Positions 25,901 to 37,900 of a stretch of DNA of 64,000 nucleotides are shown piece after piece. Source of the DNA: Hydrogenophaga sp. IBVHS2 (GTDB taxonomy: Bacteria > Pseudomonadota > Gammaproteobacteria > Burkholderiales > Burkholderiaceae_C); NCBI RefSeq assembly GCF_002127215.1, contig NZ_NFUT01000002.1, positions 558,001 to 622,000 of the forward strand, written 5' to 3'. Every line of letters begins with the position of its first letter. Positions within the stretch are counted from its first letter, which is position 1. The position numbers and the translations under genes are program-made. The notes beneath the pieces were generated by a model. It had not been told where the DNA came from. It saw only the letters and a list, made by a program, of their open reading frames with translations, and did no database searches.

Positions 25901-28900
25901 ACCAACGGCCAGTTCACCGTGCCGTTCCAGGCCTCGGCCACCATGGCGCTGGCCATGAACACGCTCAACGCCTCGGCCGAGGTGATGCCGGGCACCACCA
26001 TCGACGCCAGCGGCAACGTGGCCGTGGTCGCCCGCACCGAGAACCACAACACCCGCAACATCTCGGTGGCCAAGACCAAGGGCAAGGACGATGTGGGCGT
26101 GACCATCTCGGCGGCCGTGGGGGTGGGCTTCTACGAGCACAACGCCAGCGTGGTGATCGGCCAGGGCGCCGACATCACCGGCGCCAACATCGGCCTGCTC
26201 AGCGAGAGCCTGCAGCCGCTGGACGTGCTGTGGGACGACCAGTTCGACATCCGCAACCGCCCGGCCAAGCTGATCAAGGCGCTCAAGCCGCCATCCTTCG
26301 GTCTGCCGCAGTACGTGCTGACCAGCTATGTGTCGGCCACCAGCAAGGCCAAGGACGGCGGTGACGACGGCACCAGCGTGGGCCTGGCCGGTGCGGTCAA
26401 CTGGACCCAGTTCAAGAACAACACCAGCACCTGGGTGGCCCCGGAGGCCCAGCTCACCGCCACCGCTGCGGTGGATGCCACCTGGGAACTCAACATCCGC
26501 CGGCCCGATGCGCCGCTGGCCCAGGTCGACCCCGAGCTCGACGACAACCTGGTGGCGCCGCCCTCCGGCAACACCACCGCCACCGCCCAGCTGCTGTGCA
26601 GCTTCGAGGCCGATCCGGCCGCCTGCCTGGCGTCGGCCGAGCTGCCGCCCGGCAAGGTGGTGGTGTACGGCGTGTTCCCGGTGGACGAGCCGCCCCCGGT
26701 GCTGGGCGTGGTGCTCAAGGACAAGCTCAGCTTCGACCGCAGCCTCTCGGTGCGGGCCGACAGCGACACCTTCGCCATCACCGCCGCCGGCAATGCCGCC
26801 GGACTGATCCCCAAGCCCGGCAGCGTGTCCGGCGATGTGGCCGTGGGCGCTTCGGTCAATGTGCTCAAGACCGAGCACAAGGTGGCCGCAGTGGTCGATC
26901 AGGCCGCGCGCCTGACCGCGGCCTCCACCATCGAGGTCGATGCCCGCGCCAACGATGCCCTGGTGGCCCTGGTGCCTTCCGGCGGCAAGGGGGACCAGGC
27001 GGCCGTCACGCTGCTGGGCGGCGTGATCCTGACCGACAACCAGGTGCGGGCCCTGACCGACAGCACCGCCGTGGTGGCCAGCCGCAACTTCGTGCAGAAC
27101 GCGCACCAGAACATCACCGCCGTCAACCTGGCGCTGGCGTTCACCCAGTCGTCCTCGGCGGCGGTGGGCGTGGGCCTGGCCTACAACGACGTGCGCACCG
27201 ACACCCAGTCGCGCATCGGCACCGACGTGGGCACCAGCGACCCCTGGCTGCGCCAGGGCCGCAGCGTGACGGCGCCGGTGCTGCCCCCGCCGGCCGAGCG
27301 CGGCGTGCGCGTGTCCGACACCTTCAGCGTCGATGCCCAGACCCAGGGCACCGTGGTGGCCCTGGGCGTGATGGCGTCCGACACCGCCAACGACGACCCC
27401 AACACCTACTACGGCCCGGACAAGAAACCCAGCCGGCTGGACAACTTCAAGGACTCGGCCAGCAAGCTCAAGGCGCAGGCCACCACCGCCATCGACAACA
27501 AGCGCAACGCGCTGGCCGACAAGCTCAAGAGCATTCCCAAGATCGGCGACACCCTGTCCAAGCAGGTGGCGGTCAAGGAGGGCAAGGACCCCAAGCCTAC
27601 CGAGTCGGAGTTCGACATCAATGTGGCGGTGTCGGCCAATGCGGCGGTCAACACCGCCCGCCATGTGACCCGTGCCGTGGTGGAAGACGCCACCCTCGGG
27701 GCACGCAACACCGCCACCGACACGCCGCGCTTCACGGTGGCGGTGCTGGAGCAGGTCAACGCCATCGGTGCCTCGGGTGCCGGTGCCATCTCGCGCGGCA
27801 AGGACCCCAACGTCAGCACCAAGGCCGGCGGCTCGGGCGCCGTGGCCATCAACATCGTGGCCAACACCGCCGAGGCGGTGGTGCGCCGCTCCACCGTGTC
27901 GGACTTCGGTGCGCTGGACGTGCTGGCCGAACGCAAGGGCGAGAACGTCTCGGTCGGCCTGGGCCTGACCGCGTCCAGCGGCGGCACCCAGGGCGACACG
28001 CAGAGCGTGGGCCTGGCGGTGTCGGCATCGGTCTCGGCGGTGGACAACACGCTGCAGGCCCTGGTGGAGCGCTCCACCCTCACCGGCGCAACCGGCGGCA
28101 ACGGTGATGTGCAGGTGTACGCCCGCGACAGCACCCTCACCGGGGTGGGCGGCGGCAGCATCAGCGTCAAGCAGAACAAGGGGGTCGGCGCCACGGTGGC
28201 GGTCGGCCTGATCAACAGCGACGTGACGGCCGCCATCCGGGGCGGCCGCATCAGCCAGGTGGACGACGTCACCGTCGGCGCCTTCGACCCCACCACCCTG
28301 GTCAGCGCCGCCGCGGCCGGTGCCATCAACAGCGCCGGCGACGGGGCCAACAAGCCCTCGATCTCGATCAATGGATCGGTGGCGGTCAACTTTGCGGCCA
28401 CCACCACCCGCGCCGAGATCACCTCGGCGGCGGTGCAGGGACAGCCCAACGAGCGGGCCGACATCGATGCCGGCGGCACCGTCACGGTGGTCTCCAGCGA
28501 CCAGCCGACCCAGGCCGTCCAGGCGGCGTTCAATGCCCACCATGCCCGCTTTGCTGCCGGCGCGCCGCGCGGCGAGGCCACCGCCGAGGCCGACGAGGAC
28601 CGCACCGACTTCGGCCAGGGCTTCCTGGCCAACACCACCGACAGTGGCCAGCCCAACATCAGCGCGCAGAAGGAAGGCCCCGAAGGCGATCCCGACAACA
28701 GCTCCCCGGCCGTGACCTGGGACACCACCCGCGCCGGCTCGGTGCTGGTGGGCATTGCCGGCAACGTCAACATCCAGGGCAACAGCGCCGGCGTGGGTCT
28801 GGCGGTGTCGGTGTCCGACAAGCACCACATTGCCGAGGTGTACGACGCCGACGTGGACGCCGCCAGCATGGCGGTGTCGGCCAAGGCCTCCACCCTGGGC

Positions 28901-31900
28901 GTGAACGTCGGCGTGGGGGTGGCGGTGTCCACCGACAACAGCTCGTTCGCGGCCATGGGCTCGGGCGCGGCCACGGTGAACAACAACCGCACCCATGCGC
29001 TGCTCGGGCGTGAGGGCACCACCACCACGGTCAACCTGTCCGGCAGCGCCGACGACGCGCTGCGGGTGTCCGCCGAGGACGAGACCCAGAACTGGACCGT
29101 GGGCGGCAACGTGGTGGTCTCCACCAAGGGCAAGGCCGCCCTGGGCCTGGCCCTGGCGGTGGGCACCAGCGAGGCCAGTACGCATGCCAGGGTGGAGCAC
29201 GTCACCGTGCGCCTGCCCGATGGCGGCGCCCGGGTCGACGCATCGTCGAAGACCGACATCTTCTCCCTGGCCCTGAGCGGCGGCGCTGCGCCCAGCGGAA
29301 CCGCCTTCAACGGCTCGTTCACCTACAACGAGGTCGGCACCTCCACCCTGGCCCGCATCGGCACCGGGGCCGACATCGAGGCCGAGGGCGTGGTGGTGCG
29401 CGCCGGCGACACCAGCGACGCCGCCGACCGCGATTCGCGCATCTTCTCGCTGGCCGGCACCGGCAACGGCGGCGGCGATGCCGCCATCGGCGCAGCGGTC
29501 AACATCAACGTCATCCAGATGCGCAACGAGGCCGTGGTCTCGGGCGCACGGGTGTCCACCGGCGCGGGCGGGCTGCGCCAGCGCGCCCTGAGCAACGGCG
29601 AGATCTGGGCGGCCGCCATTTCGGTGGGCGCCTCCGGCAAGCTGGCCTTCAACGGCGCCAGCGCCAATTCGGGCGTGGACAACGTCACCGTGGCCGAGAA
29701 CATCGGCTCGGACATCGACAGCACCGGCGACGTGGAGCTGGTGGCGCTGGATGCCTCCAACTCGCGCCTGCTCAGCCTGGGTCTGGCCCTGGGCGGCAAC
29801 GGTGCCGGCGGTGCCGCGATCAGCGTGAACGCCCAGGCCAGCGAAACCCGCGCCACGCTGCGCGGCAACCCGGCCGACACCGACGCCGCCGTCGATGCCC
29901 GCAATGTGAAGGTGCAGGCCGACACCAACGGCAGCATCGGCGTGATTGCCGTGGGCCTGGGCGGCAGCAAGGAAGCGGCGGTGGCCGGTTCGATCAGCGT
30001 CAACGTGATCAACAACAGCACCGTGGCCGAGATCGACGGCGGGGCCCGTGTCGATGCCGACCACAACGTGCTGGTCCAGGCGCGCGATCGGGGCGAGATC
30101 GCCTCGCTGGCCGGCGGCATCGCCATTTCGGTCAACACCTTCTCGGCCGCGGTGGGCGCCTCGGCGTCGGCCAACGTCATCAAGAGCAGCACGCAGGCGC
30201 TGGTGGGCAAGGCCACCGACACGGCCGTGACCGTGGTCAATGCCCGGGCGGCCGATGCCAGCGACCGCCTGACCGTCGGCAACGGCCAGCTCACCGAGCA
30301 GGTGGTGTACGACGGCTTCGAGAGCGCCGAGAACTACGCAGCGCCCACCCTGACCGAGGCCACCCGCGAGGTGACCGGTCTGGCGGTGAACGCCTCGTCG
30401 ATCCGCCATGTGAAGTCCATGGGGCTGACCGGCGCGCTGTCGGCCAGCATCGGTGCCGGCGTGGCCGGCAACCTGGGTGCCCAGGTGGTGGCCGGCGACA
30501 CCACCGCCCGCATCGAGAAGGCGCGCATCAACGTCGACCGCTCGGTGGTCAACGGCACCAGCGATGCCTCGGTGCAAGCGGAGAATGGAACCATCCTCCC
30601 GCGCGACACCACCACCGTGTCCTACGCCGGCGTGACCGGCGCCAACCAGCATGTGGACGTGCAGGCGTCCAGCCACCAGTACAGCGCCAACTTCGCGCTG
30701 GCCGGTGCCGGCTCCGGCCTGATCGCCGCCACCGGCGCGGTGTCGGTGGACGTGAACCAGGCCGACACCATCGCCGAGGTGCGCAACGCCGAGGTGGACG
30801 CCGGCGGACGCCTGTCGGTGAATGCGTCGAGCACCGGCGGTCTGGCCGGGGTCGTGATGTCGGTGGCCGGTGCCGGCGCCGTGGCCGGCGCCGGCACCAT
30901 CGAGGTGGCGGTGACCAAGGGCCTGACGCGCGCCGGCCTGTACGACGCCGAGGTCTATGCCCGCCGCATCGACATCGACGCCTCCAGCCGCACCGGCGCC
31001 AAGTTCGTGGTGGGTGCGGGTGCGGTGTCGGCCGGCGTCGGCGCGGGGGCCGGTTCGGTCATCGTGGCGGTGAGCGAGCAGACCACCCTGGCCGAGATCG
31101 ACGGCAACCGCACCGCTGGCCGCCTCGGGCTGCAGCGCCGCGTGGTGGCCGACAGCCAGGGCGGACAGGTCGAGGGCGACGGTGACATCACCGTGGACGC
31201 CGTCACCGACGTGCGCAATGCCGAAGTGGTGCTGGCCGTGGCCGGCAGCAGCGGCACGGCCGTGGCCGGTGTCATCGATGTGTCGGTCCATTCCAGCACC
31301 ACCCAGGCGCTGGTGCGACAGGCCGATCTGCAGGCCAGCGGCCGCAACCGGGGCGTGGTGGTCGAGAACCAGGACCGGTCCCAGGGCGAGGTGACCGTCG
31401 TCGACGGGGGCATCCGCGTGCGGGCGGAGGACCGGGGCAACATCCTGCGTGCCGCCGGTTCGGCCGGCGTGAGCTGGGGCGGTGGTGGTGGCGCCAGCGG
31501 TGCGGTGTCGATCATGGTGGCCCGCAGCGAGGCACTGGCTTCGGTGTCGGGTTCCATCGTGCAGGCGCCCAAGCTGGAGGTGGAGTCGCTCAACCGCAAG
31601 CAGATCGACAGCTACGCCATCGGCCTGGGCGCCGGCACCGACGCCGGCGTGGGCGGCACCTTCTCGCTGATCATGCTGGGCACGGCGCCCGCATCCGGCC
31701 CCGAGGCGCTGCAGGCCTTCACCGGCAGCGGCAAGGGCGGTTCATCGCTCGATCTGGCGGCGCAGGCCACGGCCTCGCTGGACGGTGTCTTCGAGCTCAA
31801 GGAGACCAACGACGACGGCGTCGAGGGCCGCAACGAAAAAGCCCTGGACGCGCAGACCCGCTCCGACATCCTGGGCGGCGCCAGCACCCGCACCAACGTC

Positions 31901-34900
31901 GGCAGCCTGCTCTCGAGCAGCGGTGCCAACAGCAGCAAGGCACTGCTGAGCGACTCGATCGTGCGTGTGGGCGCGCTCGACATCGACGCCCGCAGCGAGA
32001 CCTCCATCATCAACGGCTCCGGCGCCCTGGGTGTGGGCGGCGCGGTCGGTGTGGGCGGCTCCATCGGCCTGACCTTCGTCAACAACGCGGTCGAGGCGGG
32101 CCTGGTGCGCAGCCTGGTGCGGCCGCAGACCGAGGGCGGGCTGCAGCCCGATGTCACGCTCAGCGCGGTGGCGGCCAATCTGCAGCGGGGCAGCAGCTAC
32201 ACCGTGGACAACGGCGACAACGATGTGGCCTGTGGACTCGACACCACCGTCTGCGGCGTGACCGTGGCCGGTGGCGGCGGCGGTTTCGTCGGCTTCGGTG
32301 CAGCCATTGCCCATGCCACGCTGAACAACCAGGTGTACGCACACCTGGACGGCGATGTGCAGGGCAAGGACGTGACGGTGGAAGCCACCGACGGCAGCAA
32401 GGCCGAGCTGTTCACCCTGGGCGCCGGTGTGGGCCTGGTGGCGGCCGGTGTGTCGTCGGCCACGGCCGAACGCAACGGCGAGGTGCGGGCGGAAATCAAC
32501 CCCGATGTCGGCAGCACCGGTCGCGGTGCGGCGTTCACGCCCGCCACCAGCCCGGCGGGTCTGGGGGGCACCTGGGTGCAGGCCAGCGGCGACGTGCGGG
32601 TGGCAGCGACCACCAGCGGCCGGCTGGAAACCCAGGCCATTGCCGTGAGTGCCGGTGCCGCCTCCGGTGCCGGTGCCGGGACCGGCACCTGGGACCGCAT
32701 GGTCACCCGCGCGCGCATCGGCGACCGGGCCCTGGTGGGCAGCACCGGCGGTGACATCGCCGTGCTGGCCACCCATTCGGCCACGCAGTCCAACCGCTCG
32801 ATCGGTGTGGCGGTGTCGTCGTCGGCCTCGCTGGGCGTGTCGGCCTCGACAGCGCGTGTGCTCTCGCTGACCGAAGCCGAGATCGCCGACGGTGCGTCCG
32901 TGCTGGTGCGGACCGCGCCGCGTGCCGACGGCACTTTCCACGAAGGGACCCTGCGGGTGACGGCCAGCGACACCTCCGACGCCCGCACCGAGGCCATCGC
33001 CGGCACCGGTGCGCTGCTGGTGGGCGCCAACGCCGCTGTGGCCGAGACCACCCAGAACGCACGCACCCAGGCCCGTCTGGGCGACGATGTGACGCTGGGC
33101 TCGGGTGCCCTGGCGCTGAGCGCGACCAGCCAGGTGCGAGGCGACGCCGTGGCCACCGGCATCAGCGTGGGCGGGCTGCTGTCGCTGGGGGCCGCCATTG
33201 CGCGCACCAACGGACAGACCGACACCGATGTGACCGTGGGCCTGCGCACCGCCTATGCCCGTGAGGGCGACACCATCGCGCCGCCGTCACGCATCGGCAT
33301 CGTGGCCGATGGCACCTCCCGGCTGCTGGCGCGCAGCCTGGCCGGGTCGGGCGGCATCATTTCGGGCGCGGCGTCGTCGGCCAAGGTGCTCGACACCGGC
33401 CGCGCCACCGTCTCCCTGGCCACCGGGACCGATGCCGACAACGCCGTGCACCTGCGGGGCGACCGCATCGAGGTGGCCTCGCGCTACCGCTCGAACTATG
33501 CGCTGCACGGCAACGCGGTCAACGCCAGCGTGGTGGGCGCCAGCGGCACCGAGGCCGAGTACAGCAACACCGATGCCGGCTCGGGCCGGCGTTCGGTGTC
33601 CACGGTGGATGTGGGCCGGCATGCCGCCATCAAGGGCGTGCTGGGCGTGAGCCTGAGCTCGCTCAACGGGGTGGACCGTGTGCCGGGCACCGCCAGCCCG
33701 ACCGACCCCGACAGCGAGTACGTGGCCACCGGCGCCGGTGGCGGCCTCATCAGCGGTGGCGCCGTGCTGGCCCGCCAGACGCTGCGCCACGAGGCGGCCA
33801 CCCGCGTGGCCGACGACGTGCTCATCGGCACCTGCGGCAACCCCTACTACCTGCCGGGCAACGTCACCATCACCGCCCGCACCACGAGCGACGCCGACAT
33901 CCGCGTCAAGCTCAACACCGGTGGCGCGATCCAGGCCCCGTTCACCGATGCCCACACCGATCTGGACAGCCAGGTGTCGGCCACGCTGGGCGAGCGGGTG
34001 CGCATCCTGAGCTCGGGTGTGTTTGCCCTGACGACCAGCGCCGACCACAAGGCGCTGAGCGAGGCGCTGACCAAGACCTATGGCGCCATCGGCATTGCCG
34101 GCGGATCGTCGAGCACGGTGCTCAAGGTGAACGAGAACGTGCGGGTCGGCCGCAACACCTCGATCTTCTCCTGGGACACGGCCCATATCGGGGCCGGCAT
34201 GTCGGCCGAAGGCGCAGCCGCCAACCTGCTGGGTGCCCGTGCCATCACCGATGTCTACAACTACGCGGTCATCCCGATCACGCCGGAGCTGGCTGCCGAC
34301 GGCCAGGCCATCGACAACGCCACGGTGGTGCTGGAGGCCGGCAGCGACATCCGGTCGGTGCGCGATGTCAACCTGAAGGCGGCACGCGGTCTGGCCGATG
34401 CCAAGGTCCAGGCCAGCGGCCACAACCCGTATTCGGAAAACACCCAGGAACTGACCGCCGAAGGCACCACGCTGGTCCAGTACAACTCCAGCCTGACGGT
34501 CAACGGTCGCTTGGCGGCCGGCGTGCGCAGCGACGTGCAGGTGCGCATCGACGGCGCCGGGCAGCTCACCTACCAGGTGAGCGACGGCGGCACCGATGCC
34601 GGCGCAGCCGCCCTGCGCACCAACGATGACTGGCAGGTTGCTCCGCTGGACGCACTGGCCGACCTGCGCGGCTTCAGCCCGGTGGGCGTGTTCCTCAAGA
34701 CCCGCCTGAACGCAGCGGGCTACCTCAACGGACTGGCCGCCTCCGAGACCGACCCGGTGGAAAAGGACCGGCTGCAGCGCCTGGCGGGGCTGGTCAACCA
34801 GCAGACGCTCGATGCCTTCATCCTGCCCGACCTGCGTGCGGCCGGCGGCAGCATCACGGTCGATGCCTCCACCGTGAACGGCACCGGTTCGCTGCGCGCG

Positions 34901-37900
34901 GCCGGCGGTGCCCGCATCAGCATCCGCAACAGCGGCGAGAGCCACCTGATCCTCAACAACATCGAGATCCCGGATGCCGCCTCCGGCGGGCGCGTCGATT
35001 TCGTGCGGGGCGGTCAGGGCTCGTTGTCGGTGACGCGCATCCGCACCGACGCCAAGCCGCAGATCGAGGTGATCACCGACTACACCTCGCCCCAGGGCGG
35101 CAAAGGCCCGGTGCTGTTCGCCCAGTCCGGTCGCCTGCCCAACGGCGTGAGCAGCGAGATCAACAACCTCACCGGCGACGTGCTGCTGCGCAACGACTGG
35201 GGCGACATCGCCGTGACCAGCGGGGTTTTCGCCGCCACCATCCGCCAGGAGGCGCCCAACGGCGCGATCTCGATCGGATCGCCCAACCAGCCGTACTTCG
35301 TGGGGGGTGACCCGGCCTTTGCCTGGGCCGCCGCGGTGGCCCAGGTGGCCCGGCGGTCGGCGTTCGCCTCCGACATGACGCCGTTCCAGATCGCCATGAT
35401 CGCCGCCGACGACCGGGTGCGGCAGCTGACCGGGTCGCCGTCCACGTCGCAGCTGCAGCTCTCGCAGGTGCTCAGCGGCGTCAACAGCGAGTGGGTCTAC
35501 AACTATGCGAACCAGGGCGAGGTGTTCCGCAACTACTTCAACCTCAATGTGGCCGATCCCAACTTCGGCCAGATTCCGGGGGACTACCGCAACACCAACC
35601 CGGCCGAACTGCGCTGGTACGACAACCGCTACTTCTTCCCGGTCTATGTGCAGGTCGCCCGCAGCTCTTCCAGCGGCTCGGTGTTCAGCGGGGCCAACGC
35701 GCCGGCCGACGGGTCGCGGGCCGGCCTCAATGGCGGCCAGCTGGTGGACCTCAATGCTTCCATCCTGGACGTCAACGGCCGCATCAGCTCGGGTGTGACC
35801 GGCAACCAGTCGGTGCGGGTGAACCGCGATGCGACGGTGACCGTGGGCGACAACACGATCGGCGTGCTGAACTGCCTGCTCGATGCGGTGTGCGCCTTGC
35901 GTGCAGGCCTCACCGGCCACATCGATCCGCGCACCGGTCAGTACCGGCTGGACACGATGGGCAACGGGGTGGCGCTGGCCGTCAATCCGGGTGACCGGGT
36001 GGTCCCGATCTGGTTCGACACCACCAGCCAGACCCTGGTGACCCGACCCATGTCCGGGGGCGACGGCGGGCGCATCGTGCTCAACGGCCAGATCATCAAC
36101 AGCAGCCGGCTCAATGCCGAAGGCGGCACGCTGGGCCTGATCCAGCTCAACAGCGGTGCGCCGCAGTTCGACATCCGCAACGAGACGCCGTTCAAGCTGT
36201 CGGTGGCCACCATCAACACCGGCACGCTGGCCAACAGCACGCTGCGCATCACCGATCGCCTGAACGTCTCGGGCAACCAGCCGCTGACGACCTGGTACGT
36301 CTACAACCCCAACCCGGGCGCCGGCACCGGCTTCACCCGCTACACCCTGCGGGGCGTGCCCACCACGCTGGAGCCGCCATCGGGCCTGAGCGGCGAGTAC
36401 CTGGGCCAGGTGGGCAACCTCAGCTATGCCCCGGTTGCCGGTGCCCGCCTGAACTGGAGCCGCACCGCCACCATCAAGCGCGACATCTACAACCCGGTGG
36501 CCGGCTCCAACGCCTGGTGGGACTACCGCACCACCGACTGGACCTTCGATGGGGCGGGCTGGGTCAACAACCAGAACTACAGCGTCTCCATCGATCCGGC
36601 CCGGCAGGGGGAGAACCTGGCCCTGACCACCACCACCTCGGTGCTCTCCGAACCGATATACACGGTCGGCTACACCGCCAACGGTGCGGCCACACGGCGC
36701 TTCGTGATGGTCAACCGCATCCGCGCCACGCAGAACATCAGCGTCCGGGCCGACACGCCGATCCCGATCCGCACCGCCGGTGCGCCGGAGGGGCGCATCC
36801 AGATCACCTCCCAGGGCGGCATCGAGCTGGCCGGCTCGCTGCTCAACCGCACCGGCGTGACTTCCCTGGAGGACACCTCGTCGGCCCTGGGCATCCGCAA
36901 CCGGGCCGGTGCCGACGTCACCCTGACCGCGCGCGAGCTGCTGCTGTCGGCCCGGGCCGACATCGGTGCGGCCCCCGATCTCAGTGGCCTGAGCCGCCCG
37001 CTGCGGGTCGACATGACCCTCAGCGGCGGGGTCCCGGTGGGCAGCCTGAGCGCCACATCGGGCCAGGGCTCGGTCTGGCTGGACGTGCTGGGCCCGGTCC
37101 GCCTGGGCACCCTGCGCGCCGATGCCGGCACCGCCCGCCTGCATGCCGCGGGCAGCATTGCCGCCACCGGCCAGGTGCGGGCAGCGCTGGTCGACCTCCA
37201 GTCCCGCAACGGCGGCATCCATGGCGCCACACCGACCGATTTCCTCGATCTCGGCGGCGGCGTGATCAATGCGGTGGCCCGTCAGGACATCCGCATCCGC
37301 AACAGCGGCAGCGAGGTCATGCGGGTCGGCGAGGTGCTCTCCGAGGTGGGCGATGTCTACCTGCGCTCGCCCGCCGGCATGCGCGATGCGCGCGAGGAAA
37401 CCCCGCTGGACATCCGTTCGACCGAGGAGATCGACGCCGTCTGGAAGCAGCGCCTCGCCATGTTCGACGAGACCGCTGCGCGCGACGATGCGGTGCGCCA
37501 CACGGTCAGTCCCTACGAGCAGCGCATCCGGGGCGAGTACGACACCTGGTGGCGCCTGCTGGACGCCGGTGAGGTGCAGGCCGATGGCAGCTTCCGCATC
37601 GGGCGGGTGGACGAGAGCTGGCGCGAGCGGGTCCGGGCGGCCAGCAGCCTGGCCCAGAACGCCACCGACGAGCAGGTGCAGCGCTACATCCTCGACCAGT
37701 GGGCCCAGCGCCTGCGCAGCGAGCGGGGCCTGTCCGCCGGTGCGGCCGTCAGCGATGCCGAGGTCCAGCAATTCGCCGCCGGTCTGTACCAGCGCCTGTC
37801 GCGCAGCTTCAGCGAGGCCTGGGGCAATGACAGCTGGCAGCAGTCGGCAGCGTTCCGCAGCTACGACGCCGGCTTCCGCTTCGACATGCAGACCCAGAAC

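Noticed and set aside
22889..31291. A 2,800-codon open frame on the minus strand opposite the exoprotein gene
   Set aside because: Its sequence is low-complexity, His/Arg/Gly/Ala-rich with no recognisable domain, and it mirrors the codon pattern of the real gene in very GC-rich DNA. The plus strand has a signal peptide, a TPS domain and coherent repeats.
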